DNA of 64,000 nucleotides from Chlamydiae bacterium Ga0074140. Lineage in GTDB: Bacteria; Chlamydiota; Chlamydiia; Chlamydiales; Rhabdochlamydiaceae. The notes beneath the pieces are model-generated. The model saw only the letters and a program-made list of their open reading frames with translations, was not told where the DNA came from and did no database searches. The position numbers were made by a program, and so were the translations under genes. The stretch lies in NCBI GenBank assembly GCA_001464115.1, contig LNES01000003.1, forward strand, positions 580,943-644,942, in the 5' to 3' direction. Shown in pieces: positions 1-8,623 of this stretch. Numbering within the stretch: the first letter of the stretch is position 1; each line of letters opens with the position of its first letter.

Positions 1-599
1 CGCGCTTTTGTTTTTGTGACCTCATCTCCCGTTTCCGATTGTGCATAGAGTTCTTTGAGAATAAAGCGCGGGACAACCAGTTGATGGTCAAAAATGCCTG
101 TTGCAGCAACATCGATGATGCGCGCATCGGCAAGCACCGACTGGTCAAGGAGAAGATCTTTTTTCTTCTGCATCATCGGAGCAAATTTCACGAATGGAAT
201 GCTGATGTAGAGCTCGTCAGAGGCGCGCAGCGTCATGATTGCGCCGAGATATGTTCCGAAGAGGAAGAGCCCAATTTTGATGATCTCGAGAGTTTGAGGC
301 TGGAGCGTCATCGAAATCGAGCTGATATCGAGAACAGCGTCGAAGGTAAGCACGAGCGCTTGGCCCATGAGATAGCCGATGAAGATTCCGATGATTGCAA
401 CGTTAAAGGCGCGCAGGTTAAAACGGCGAAAGAGCGTGTCGAATCCCACAAGAATGAAACCAAAAAGCAGCCCAATAATCACACCAATGATGGCATTGCT
501 TGTCGGAGATCCTGCAGGGGAGGAGAGCATGAACGTCGTCATGAAAAAAATGCTGAGGACCATGAAGAAGATCCGCATGAACGCAAGAGAAATATTCAT
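1..599 (-). CDS. PIN/TRAM-domain-like membrane protein (YacL-like), truncated by window start
   Basis: Reverse-strand reading from CAT at 597-599 gives MNISLAFMRIFFMVLSIFFMTTFMLSSPAGSPTSNAIIGVIIGLLFGF..., four hydrophobic segments then DLLLDQSVLADARIIDVAATGIFDHQLVVPRFILKEL, typical of the PIN domain of YacL-type proteins. Confidence 0.75.
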   Translation of the reverse strand, partial: MNISLAFMRIFFMVLSIFFMTTFMLSSPAGSPTSNAIIGVIIGLLFGFILVGFDTLFRRFNLRAFNVAIIGIFIGYLMGQALVLTFDAVLDISSISMTLQPQTLEIIKIGLFLFGTYLGAIMTLRASDELYISIPFVKFAPMMQKKKDLLLDQSVLADARIIDVAATGIFDHQLVVPRFILKELYAQSETGDEVTKTKA

Positions 600-676
600 T
601 GTTGCCTATCTCCAAAATTAGATATGCTGATTCTAATTTGATAAATGTTTTTTGTCGAAGAAAGAGAATCAAAAGA

Positions 677-814
677 GATCGGGCACGGACGCGGGCGCGA
701 AAAGAGAGAATGAACTTTGTATTGCAAAACGGGTGAAGTAGACATGATGGCAAAAATCATGGTGAAGATTTCTTTCTTTCGTGCCCGTGCCCGCGTCCGT
801 GCCCGACCTTTCTT
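677..814. repeat. Dispersed palindromic repeat family 1, copy A (arms 'gatcgggcacggacgcgggcgcgaaa' and 'tttcgtgcccgtgcccgcgtccgtgcccga')
   Basis: Inverted arms separated by about 60 bp; same arms recur near 34705 and 60596. Confidence 0.85.
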
Positions 815-838
815 AAAGTTGAAAATGCGGAGTGCATT

Positions 839-1327
839 ATGAAATTATCCCCATCTGTTGCGATTATTGTTTCTGGAGTTCTCTGGCTTGTCATCGGACT
901 TTTCCTGATGATGAAGGGCCTCAACCTTGTTGTGCTAGCGACACACGCAGAACAGTTCGGCATAAAAGCCGCGCTCATTTCTCGTCTTGCTTCTATGAGT
1001 GGAAGCCAGGAGTCTGGTGCGATGATTCTAATTGCGATGGGACTTCTCATCGGCCTCATTAAAGGACGATTTGTTCTGGTGAAAACAGTTAAGAAAGTTG
1101 TGGCGCGCATCATCTCATTCGCGCCGGCAATCAAATTATCGCAGCTTTTTTCTCTGCGCTATCTTCTGCTCATCTCGCTCATGGTTGCAATGGGAATTAG
1201 CTTGCGCTTTCTTGGTCTTCCAGCAGATGTTCACGGTTTGATCGATGTAGCGATCGGTTCTGCTCTCATCAACGGATCGATGATCTACTTCCGTTTAGCA
1301 TCAATGGCCCGCTCCCAAAAGCCCTAA
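839..1327 (+). CDS. Conserved integral membrane protein, unknown function
   Basis: 162 aa ORF with several hydrophobic segments. Confidence 0.7.
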   Translation: MKLSPSVAIIVSGVLWLVIGLFLMMKGLNLVVLATHAEQFGIKAALISRLASMSGSQESGAMILIAMGLLIGLIKGRFVLVKTVKKVVARIISFAPAIKLSQLFSLRYLLLISLMVAMGISLRFLGLPADVHGLIDVAIGSALINGSMIYFRLASMARSQKP

Positions 1328-1334
1328 AGAAAGT

Positions 1335-1772
1335 TCATTTGTGGTAGGCGGAGCCCTTCTCAATCTCGAACGCGCGGTAGATCTGCTCTAATAGCACGAG
1401 ACGCGTGAGCTGATGTGTGAAGGTGAGAGTAGATAGACTAAGGAGTTTTCGCGCGCGCGCTTTAATCGATGGTGGAATTCCATCGGAGCCGCCAATTACA
1501 AACGATAGACGACTGCCTCCCTCTGCAAGCCGCCGAAAGAGCTCTTTCGAGAAAGCAACACTCTCCAAAAGCACCCCCTGAGGATCTAAACCAATAAAGC
1601 TCTTCTCTTTTTCCAGAAGACGCAAAAGCTGCGCGTCATCTTTGACGAGGTGCCATTCAATGCGCAGCACACTCTTGAGCCGCTGAGTATACTCCTCCAG
1701 AGCTTCTTCAAGCCACTGCTCTTTCGTTTTTCCGATGGTGAAAATTTTGATCTGATACACTAAACTACCCAT
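1335..1772 (-). CDS. rlmH: 23S rRNA (pseudouridine1915-N3)-methyltransferase RlmH
   Basis: KIFTIGKTKEQWLEEALEEYTQRL..., FVIGGSDGIP, LSLSTLTFTHQLTRLVLLEQIYRAFEIEKGSAYHK: SPOUT family RlmH signature and C-terminal YHK. Confidence 0.93.
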   Translation of the reverse strand: MGSLVYQIKIFTIGKTKEQWLEEALEEYTQRLKSVLRIEWHLVKDDAQLLRLLEKEKSFIGLDPQGVLLESVAFSKELFRRLAEGGSRLSFVIGGSDGIPPSIKARARKLLSLSTLTFTHQLTRLVLLEQIYRAFEIEKGSAYHK

Positions 1773-2591
1773 ATGCTTGCGTATTTTTATTGGGATCCGC
1801 CTCGCGAGATGTTTCCCTTCGTGCTTCCGCTGCTTGGAAGACCTATTCTCTGGTATGGCTTCTTTTTTGCTTTAGGCTTTTTTTGCGGCTACTGGATTTT
1901 GCGCAAAGAGCTGAAGCGGACATACGACCCCACAAAAGCACGACTTCTTGCGGATCGGATCACACTGTTTATCATCCTTGGAACGGTGATCGGTGCACGT
2001 TTGGGCGATCTCCTCTTCTATCAAAATATTTCAGGATACCTGCACGATCCCTTCGGTGCTGTTAAGGTTTGGGAAGGAGGTCTTGCAAGCCATGGGGGCG
2101 CCGTTGGCGTGGCCGTGGCACTCTACATCCTTTCTAAGTGGCCAAAAAAGGGCGTTCCCACCCTTTCTTGGCTTGCAATTCTAGATCTTGTCGTGGGTCC
2201 AACGGCGCTAGTGGGATGTTTTATTCGTATCGGAAATTTCATCAACCAGGAGATTTTGGGTAGAGCCACAACCCTCCCTTGGGCTGTTGTTTTTGGTCAC
2301 CCTGCAGATGGAAGCTGGCCGACCCCTCGCCATCCTGTGCAGCTCTATGAAGCACTGATCTATTTTTGCACCTTCATTCTTCTCATGTGGGGGGTTCCAA
2401 AATGGAAAAAACAGGGGAAGATGACGGGGCTCTTCCTTCTCCTGGTTTTCGGGTCTCGATTTTTTATCGAATTTTTAAAGGAGGAGCAGAGCGCTCTCCT
2501 CCCAGCCTCCTTTCCTCTGATGATGGGGCAGCTGCTCAGTCTTCCGTTTGTTCTTTGGGGTGCCTATCTTTTCTTCCGCAGAACAAAGTAG
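1773..2591 (+). CDS. lgt: Prolipoprotein diacylglyceryl transferase
   Basis: WYGFFFALGF, GARLGDLLFY, WEGGLASHGGAVG, GCFIRIGNFINQEILGRAT, HPVQLYEAL: Lgt motifs. Confidence 0.96.
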   Translation: MLAYFYWDPPREMFPFVLPLLGRPILWYGFFFALGFFCGYWILRKELKRTYDPTKARLLADRITLFIILGTVIGARLGDLLFYQNISGYLHDPFGAVKVWEGGLASHGGAVGVAVALYILSKWPKKGVPTLSWLAILDLVVGPTALVGCFIRIGNFINQEILGRATTLPWAVVFGHPADGSWPTPRHPVQLYEALIYFCTFILLMWGVPKWKKQGKMTGLFLLLVFGSRFFIEFLKEEQSALLPASFPLMMGQLLSLPFVLWGAYLFFRRTK

Positions 2592-2672
2592 AAAATAATT
2601 TACTTCTTGGTTCTTCATCAAATTTAAATTTTATTTCTACAAACTTTCTGCCGGTGATCATCGTTAAATCTT

Positions 2673-2702
2673 TTGTATGGAAGGGGGGATATGTGCTATA
2701 AT
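2673..2702 (+). promoter_or_regulatory. Possible sigma70/66-type promoter upstream of the ankyrin-like array
   Basis: TTGTAT (2673-2678), 18 bp spacer, TATAAT (2697-2702), about 45 bp before the first ATG. Confidence 0.4.
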
Positions 2703-2745
2703 CTTTCTGTCAAAATTAAAAATTCATGATCGGAGATAATAGTCT

Positions 2746-3801
2746 ATGTCAGCTGCACAAGGTCCTATTCCACTCGCTCTCAAACCCTACTCGCCAGAGC
2801 TCGAGAAAGAGTGGCGAGAAGATCTTGCTGTATCTGCCTTAGCAAGCGAAAGCGACGATGAGGCTGTTCAGGCATTTATCCGGGCAGGCAAACTTTACAA
2901 CCCTCCAGTAGACAGACCAGGTCCAGTCGAATATGCACTCAAAATCACGGGGAATGTAGAGATTCTCCGTTCCATATTGAATGCTAAAGTACAAGTCTCT
3001 CTACCTCGATCTGATGATGCAAATCATCCGCTGCGTTTAGTGCACGATCATCCTTCAAAATCTCCAGAACTTACTGCTCTTATTACAGAAGCAGTCCGTC
3101 AAAGAAGGCAAAGTCTTGACGCGCCCGCGCCGGCTGCTGCTCCCAAGCGTCCTTCCGGACCAACACACGAAGATTTTGAAAATGCGCTGCGTAGAGAAAG
3201 CCCTGCCGCCAACCTGAAACTGATTCAATCGATGTTAGATAGGGGAGTTCAAGTCCAGAATGGAGACCTCGATATTGCAATTAGAAACCCCGCAATTTCG
3301 CACGATGTGATACGACTTCTAATCCAACGTGGGGCAGCTATACAACAACCCACTCCACGCGATGAAGGGGCTCTTGCAAGAGCAATTTTTATGAAAAGAC
3401 CAGAAGCGACTATCCAGCTTCTCATCGAAAGCCGAGGATCTCTGAGGAGAGATTTTCAACCTCTAGGTGCTTGGGATAATCCATATAGCCCAGCACTCAA
3501 AGCACGTATCGAAACGCTGATTCAACAAGCTGTTGTCGATCGTGAGCCGGAAGTTGCGCCCGTGCTACAGCCTGCACCTGCTCGTGAGCAAGTAGCAGCG
3601 GATGAGCCGAGACGTTTTGAATTCGGCTTCTTAGAAAATTTATACCATGCATTGCCTGATGGTTTTACAGAGTCACTACCAGGCCGCATCTTCTTCTCGA
3701 TCCTCGAGGGCATCTCTCACGGTGTTTACGCTGTATACCGAGGGATTGCATACGTTTGCACTGAAGTTGTAAACTTTTGCAGCCGACTAGGAGACGAGTA
3801 G
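2746..3801 (+). CDS. Ankyrin-like repeat protein, array member 1
   Basis: 351 aa; repeats such as GDLDIAIRNPAISHDVIRLLIQRGAAIQQPTP; C-terminal tail FFSILEGISHGVYAVYRGIAYVCTEVVNFC. Confidence 0.8.
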   Translation: MSAAQGPIPLALKPYSPELEKEWREDLAVSALASESDDEAVQAFIRAGKLYNPPVDRPGPVEYALKITGNVEILRSILNAKVQVSLPRSDDANHPLRLVHDHPSKSPELTALITEAVRQRRQSLDAPAPAAAPKRPSGPTHEDFENALRRESPAANLKLIQSMLDRGVQVQNGDLDIAIRNPAISHDVIRLLIQRGAAIQQPTPRDEGALARAIFMKRPEATIQLLIESRGSLRRDFQPLGAWDNPYSPALKARIETLIQQAVVDREPEVAPVLQPAPAREQVAADEPRRFEFGFLENLYHALPDGFTESLPGRIFFSILEGISHGVYAVYRGIAYVCTEVVNFCSRLGDE

Positions 3802-4691
3802 TGGCACATAATCCGATAGGAATACCACCTGGAGGCCCAGATCCTTACTCCTCCTTACTCGCGACAGAAAGTGGGGATGTTGAGCAGGCAGCAGCAACCA
3901 GCTCTGAGCGCGAGGAACATATTCGCATGGCGGAGATAGCTTTTGCTGCAGTTGAGAAACACCGACAAGAAAAACTAGACAAAGGGGTTAGGCAAGAAGA
4001 ATCACACGATCCTGCGATATTCAATCAAAGTCTTTTGGATGCTGCGGCAAGAGGAGAGCGCGTTGAAGTGATCGAGGACCTGCTTTTAATGGGGGCTAGG
4101 CCTTTACCCACGACAAGAGAAGATAGAGGAACTCTGGATTATGCAATCTTGAACTCTACGCCACAAGTTGTTGAGCTTCTGCTCAAAGCGCGTGCTCGGC
4201 CTTCGGTCACCTATTTCCCGCCGCAAGAGCGGTTGGTAGATCGATCTAGATACTTCACCTACGGTTCTTTAGATTTGGCGATTTGCCAAAACCATCCTGC
4301 ATCTGTAGTTCGCTCTTTACTAGAAGCGAACGCACAATTATCTACCACACAGGAAAGACAAGAGCCAAAGATTTTTATGCGAGGCTCTTTGGATCTGGCG
4401 CGAAGTCTAAATCGATCGGATGAACTGATCGCACTTCTTCAACCAGCGGCAGCGCCTAGAGCATCTGTGCCAGTGCGGCCCCAGCAAGATGAGTTTGAGG
4501 GAAGGTTGTACCGTGAGTCAGTATCGGATGCACAAGATGCGACGGAATCTCCGCGCTTCTGTGCGTGTTTAGATGATATTTTACCAGCGTTTCTTGTGAG
4601 TGTTCTTGAGAATGTTTCTCGAGGCATTGACGCTTTGTACCGAGGGATTGCGTACGTCTGCACAAGGATTTCAAACTTGTTTAACGACTAA
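3801..4691 (+). CDS. Ankyrin-like repeat protein, array member 2
   Basis: GTG start at 3801 preceded by AGGAG and overlapping the TAG of member 1 by 1 nt; repeats GTLDYAILNSTPQVVELLLKARARP; tail RFCACLDDILPAFLVSVLENVSRGIDALYRGIAYVC. Confidence 0.78.
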   Translation: MAHNPIGIPPGGPDPYSSLLATESGDVEQAAATSSEREEHIRMAEIAFAAVEKHRQEKLDKGVRQEESHDPAIFNQSLLDAAARGERVEVIEDLLLMGARPLPTTREDRGTLDYAILNSTPQVVELLLKARARPSVTYFPPQERLVDRSRYFTYGSLDLAICQNHPASVVRSLLEANAQLSTTQERQEPKIFMRGSLDLARSLNRSDELIALLQPAAAPRASVPVRPQQDEFEGRLYRESVSDAQDATESPRFCACLDDILPAFLVSVLENVSRGIDALYRGIAYVCTRISNLFND

Positions 4692-4705
4692 CTAGGAAAA
4701 AGCTT

Positions 4706-5818
4706 ATGACTGTCAGCGCATCAAATCCGCATGAAAAAGCTTGGAGAAAGGAGCTTCTTCAGGGTCAGCCTACAGAGTCTTCTGTTCAGCATCTGATTGA
4801 GCAGAGGGGTGTGTACAACGCCCCCTCTCCGTTTCAGCTGAAGTTTGGTGCAATCGAGTATGCCGTTAAAGCTCAAGTGTCTGAAAGCATCTTGAGACTT
4901 CTTATCGATGCTAAAGCAGCACCCGTAGAGTTTCCTCGAGACAATGAATACCATGTGTTGAATCGCGCTCTTTCTGACGGTAGGCCAGAAAGCGTTGTCG
5001 ATCTGCTTTTTCAAACGGCGGTAAAACCGACGCAACCGACAGTGAGTAAAGTTGGTAATTATGTGCGTGGAACTCTAGATTTTGCGATTGAAAAAAGGTA
5101 CTCCTGGCCAGTTGTGCAGGAGCTGTTGAAAAGAGGTGCCAAAGCGTCCTCGGAGGCAATCCAACTCGCGCGCACGAATGGCTATTTTGACCAAGAGGGG
5201 ATCCCTGAAAACGCAGAGCAGATTTTAAGGGGTGATAGACCAACAAAATCGGATCTTTCTCCGACGCTTAAGACGGCGCTTATCACCGGAAAAACTTCTG
5301 AAGAGATCCAAGCGCTACTCGACCAAGGTGTAAAACCTGAGCAGCCAGATGTTTTTTCACGCAATCGTGGGGATCTTGAACGAGCTGTTTGTAGCCAAAA
5401 ATGTACGGATCAAGTCGTTCAACTTTTGGTCGAGCATGGCGCAAGGCCCGTGCTTTCAAGAGAGAATGAACCAGGAACTCTTGCAAATGCGCTTGTTCAA
5501 AAACGAGGAGAGGCAATCATCCATTCTCTGATCGGCGCCCGTGCAAGTTTGGGCTCACGAGCTTATTTGGATGTTGCTAGACAGAATGGCTATTCGCAAC
5601 CAACTCTTGACCTTCTTGAAGGCGTGGCTCCTCCTCAAGAAATTCCGCAAGGAGAATCCGAGCTACTCTCGTCTGAAAATAGTCCGCGCTTTTGTGCGTG
5701 CCTGGATGGCATTCTGCCGGCGTTTCTTGTGAATATTCTTGAAGGTGTATGTGGCTTTTTCAGTGCGATCTTCGGTGGAATTATAGACTGCTTTAGAGAG
5801 CTCGATCGAGAAGAGTAA
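4706..5818 (+). CDS. Ankyrin-like repeat protein, array member 3
   Basis: YNAPSPFQLKFGAIEYAVKAQVSESILRLLIDAKAAPVEF; tail RFCACLDGILPAFLVNILEGVCGFFSAIFGGII. Confidence 0.82.
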   Translation: MTVSASNPHEKAWRKELLQGQPTESSVQHLIEQRGVYNAPSPFQLKFGAIEYAVKAQVSESILRLLIDAKAAPVEFPRDNEYHVLNRALSDGRPESVVDLLFQTAVKPTQPTVSKVGNYVRGTLDFAIEKRYSWPVVQELLKRGAKASSEAIQLARTNGYFDQEGIPENAEQILRGDRPTKSDLSPTLKTALITGKTSEEIQALLDQGVKPEQPDVFSRNRGDLERAVCSQKCTDQVVQLLVEHGARPVLSRENEPGTLANALVQKRGEAIIHSLIGARASLGSRAYLDVARQNGYSQPTLDLLEGVAPPQEIPQGESELLSSENSPRFCACLDGILPAFLVNILEGVCGFFSAIFGGIIDCFRELDREE

Positions 5819-5843
5819 ATTTAAAAACGAATAAGGGAAAGAC

Positions 5844-6881
5844 GTGTCCGGACAAGTTGTTGGAAATCATGGATCCTTGGAGCTCTTGTGGAATAGTGCT
5901 TTTGAAAAGCGCTTTTCTGAAAAAGAGATCATAGAGATGCACACCTCTCTCAACAAAGAGTGGGAGTTGATGAGCTGTGTTGTAGGTCTAGGCAAGACAC
6001 CATACAAAGATCCTACGCCATACCAAAGGAGACTAATTGAAGGTGGAAAGGATCTTACTGTGAATGAGATCTCTAGGGAGGCGTTTCGTCGCTTAAAAGG
6101 CCGCGAAGTCACTAAACTCTTAGATAGCAAAGTTGCACCATTCAATGCCCCCTCTCCATTTCAGAAAATTTTAGGCACTCTGGAACTGGCTTTTTACCAT
6201 GGACTTTCGCGCGCCATCATTTTGCGCTTATTGGAAGCAAAAGCTACACCCGTGCGATTTCAAGCGATGGATGCCGGAGATGCTCTTTCGACCGTGCTTG
6301 TTGGAAACACCCATTACTCTAATGCAACAACGCTTGAAATTGTAACCGCTCTCTTTGCGGCAAAGGCAGAGGTGACACAACCTGTAGAAAAGACTCCTGG
6401 CTCCTTAGACATCGCTCTTGCCGGCCGCCGGGATATTGACGTCATTCGTCTGCTCATTGAGAATCGCGCGCAAGCAACTTTGGCAACACTCTCTTTAGCG
6501 GAGCGAGCTGGTGAGCATCAAGAGATCATCCAACTCATCACCTCGGCAGTTCCCAAAGCAGAGTTAACTCTCTCCATAGAACCGCTCGTAAGCTCTCCTG
6601 CTGAGCAGCAGCCTCTGCTTCCTCCAACTGCAGCTGTTTCAAGCCAACCTGCAGAGGAGATGCCAAAACTCGAGAATGTCGATGTAATAGAAGAACCAGC
6701 AGAAGTCGAAGCTCCTTCTGCGGAAGTTCGAAGTGATCTTCCTTCTCCTGCTCTGCGCTTTTGCACTTGTCTAGACGACATTTTGCCGGCGTTTCTTGTA
6801 AACGTCCTCGAGAGCTTATGCAGCTGTTTTCAGGAGATCTATCAAACGATTGCAAATCTTTTTTCAGACTCAAACGACTAA
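5844..6881 (+). CDS. Ankyrin-like repeat protein, array member 4
   Basis: GTG start; PFNAPSPFQKILGTLELAFYHGLSRAIILRLLEAKATPVRF; tail RFCTCLDDILPAFLVNVLESLCSCFQEIYQTI. Confidence 0.8.
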   Translation: MSGQVVGNHGSLELLWNSAFEKRFSEKEIIEMHTSLNKEWELMSCVVGLGKTPYKDPTPYQRRLIEGGKDLTVNEISREAFRRLKGREVTKLLDSKVAPFNAPSPFQKILGTLELAFYHGLSRAIILRLLEAKATPVRFQAMDAGDALSTVLVGNTHYSNATTLEIVTALFAAKAEVTQPVEKTPGSLDIALAGRRDIDVIRLLIENRAQATLATLSLAERAGEHQEIIQLITSAVPKAELTLSIEPLVSSPAEQQPLLPPTAAVSSQPAEEMPKLENVDVIEEPAEVEAPSAEVRSDLPSPALRFCTCLDDILPAFLVNVLESLCSCFQEIYQTIANLFSDSND

Positions 6882-6896
6882 CAAACAGGAAGTTTT

Positions 6897-7778
6897 ATGA
6901 CAACACAAGCGGTAAATGGGAATACACAAGAAGAAGATCTCTCGTGGATGCAAAGGCTTAACGATGAGAGGAGAGACGTGCTGTGGGGAGATGCGTTCTC
7001 ACAAAATAATCGCGCAGAAATAGAGCGGCTCTTTCGAGCGAAGGTCCCCCCATTCAATGGTCCTTCTGAGAACCGGCGCTTTAACAGTCTGATAGGGACG
7101 TTGGAAAAGGCGATTGGATATACAACAACAACTGAAAATGATGTTCTAAGACTTCTTGAGCTCAAAGCTGTACCCGTACAATTTCAAGAAGCAGATCATC
7201 GAGATGCACTGAATGCCTCCCTAACGAAGAAAGAGTACACTGACGCGGTTGCGGTGGCTTTAATTCGCGTCGGAGCAAAGGTCTTATTGCCCCAAACTAA
7301 CACTGAAGAACCCAAGTGGGGCTCGCTAGATTTTGGGGTGATAGGCCATCGAAATATTGAAACGTTGAGGCTCCTGATAGATGCCAAGGCACAAGCAACT
7401 TTTCGCACAATAGAGCTGACGCAAGGAAAAAATTACTCAGTGGAAGCATTAAAGCTCTTACAAGCAGTCCGGATCGATATATCAGAGCAAGAAAGAAGCG
7501 AAATTTTAGGGCGGCTCGATCGGGGGCCTACAGACCTAGCTGTGCAGCCTGCGGCTGCTGCTAATCCTCCTCTGGTGGCGGCGCAGCCAGAAGCTTTGGC
7601 TGCATCTTCAGCTTCAAGAGAAGAAGCTCCTCAGACAGCATCGCGGTTTTGCGCTTGCTTGGATGGGGTGCTTCCAGAGGCTTTAGTTGAAATGTTTGAA
7701 ACTATTTGTGGATGGATTGCCTCGATTTACAGCGCAATCGTAAGGCATTTCGATCCTGTAGAGAGAAATTCTATTTAA
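6897..7778 (+). CDS. Ankyrin-like repeat protein, array member 5
   Basis: PFNGPSENRRFNSLIGTLEKAIG...VLRLLELKAVPVQF; tail RFCACLDGVLPEALVEMFETICGWIASIYSAI. Confidence 0.82.
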   Translation: MTTQAVNGNTQEEDLSWMQRLNDERRDVLWGDAFSQNNRAEIERLFRAKVPPFNGPSENRRFNSLIGTLEKAIGYTTTTENDVLRLLELKAVPVQFQEADHRDALNASLTKKEYTDAVAVALIRVGAKVLLPQTNTEEPKWGSLDFGVIGHRNIETLRLLIDAKAQATFRTIELTQGKNYSVEALKLLQAVRIDISEQERSEILGRLDRGPTDLAVQPAAAANPPLVAAQPEALAASSASREEAPQTASRFCACLDGVLPEALVEMFETICGWIASIYSAIVRHFDPVERNSI

Positions 7779-7804
7779 ATGATGATTCAAAAGGGAGATA
7801 TACA

Positions 7805-8587
7805 ATGAATACAACGCAAGTTGGGCAGCTGGAGCCGGGAGAAAGTTTTTTTTATGCCATCGCTCAGCAAAGCTCTGCGGAATCGATCCAAGCTCTGGTT
7901 GATAAGAAAGCCGTGCCGAAGAGCTCCGATCTTGAGTTTGCTGTGACCTGTTATACAAACAACGAGACGAATGCTGCAGTCGTAAAGATTCTTCTCAACG
8001 CAAAAGCGGAACCTACAGCCAAGGCTGTTGAGCAAGCTTTTTTCCGAGATCGTGTAATAACGGTAGGAACTCTTCTTCAGCACAAGGCACCAGTCGATAC
8101 CAGCTCATCGGCACTACTTGACAGAGCGATTTCAAATAAGCTTCCTTCAACGGTAATTGAACATTTAGTCAACGAGGGAGTTCCAGTTGGACCACACTCT
8201 TTAAGTTCCGCCGCTCGCCTTTCTGAAGATAGAGTTGTACAACTTCTAATTCAAAAAGGGGCGAAATTATCAGGAATCAGCGAATTTACAGAAGCTCAAG
8301 ATTTCCGTACCGAAGCTGGAACCCCAGCCTTATCCCAGCAAACGCATGCACTTCTTCGAGGGACCATCTCAAAACCAGCAGAGACGGTCGCTCAAGACCA
8401 AGCAGAGGTGCTTGAGGAAGAGGGAGATCAAGAAGAGTTTGCAGGCTTAGGTGAAAGGCCTGTGGGAAGAAGCTGCTGGAGATACCTCTTTGCCCCTTTC
8501 ATTGCTGTGTGGAGTTGTATCGGCGCGATTTTTTCATGCATCTGGAGCTCCCTTCGTGGTGACACGGTAGATTTATCGGGTAGATAA
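7805..8587 (+). CDS. Ankyrin-like repeat protein, array member 6
   Basis: ATG at 7805 after GGGAG; repeats VVKILLNAKAEPTAKAVEQAF; type-B tail SCWRYLFAPFIAVWSCIGAIFSCIWSSL. Confidence 0.78.
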   Translation: MNTTQVGQLEPGESFFYAIAQQSSAESIQALVDKKAVPKSSDLEFAVTCYTNNETNAAVVKILLNAKAEPTAKAVEQAFFRDRVITVGTLLQHKAPVDTSSSALLDRAISNKLPSTVIEHLVNEGVPVGPHSLSSAARLSEDRVVQLLIQKGAKLSGISEFTEAQDFRTEAGTPALSQQTHALLRGTISKPAETVAQDQAEVLEEEGDQEEFAGLGERPVGRSCWRYLFAPFIAVWSCIGAIFSCIWSSLRGDTVDLSGR

Positions 8588-8623
8588 AACAAAAAATAAG
8601 TGTGATTATTAAATGGGGAAAAT

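Noticed and set aside
39-641. 200 aa plus-strand ORF at the window start
   Set aside because: Antisense to the YacL-like PIN/TRAM gene, whose reverse-strand translation has clear TM and PIN motifs; the plus ORF is charged and low complexity.
677-814. CRISPR-like possibility for the family 1 repeats
   Set aside because: Copies are inverted pairs, dispersed by tens of kb and without regular spacers; no cas genes in the window.
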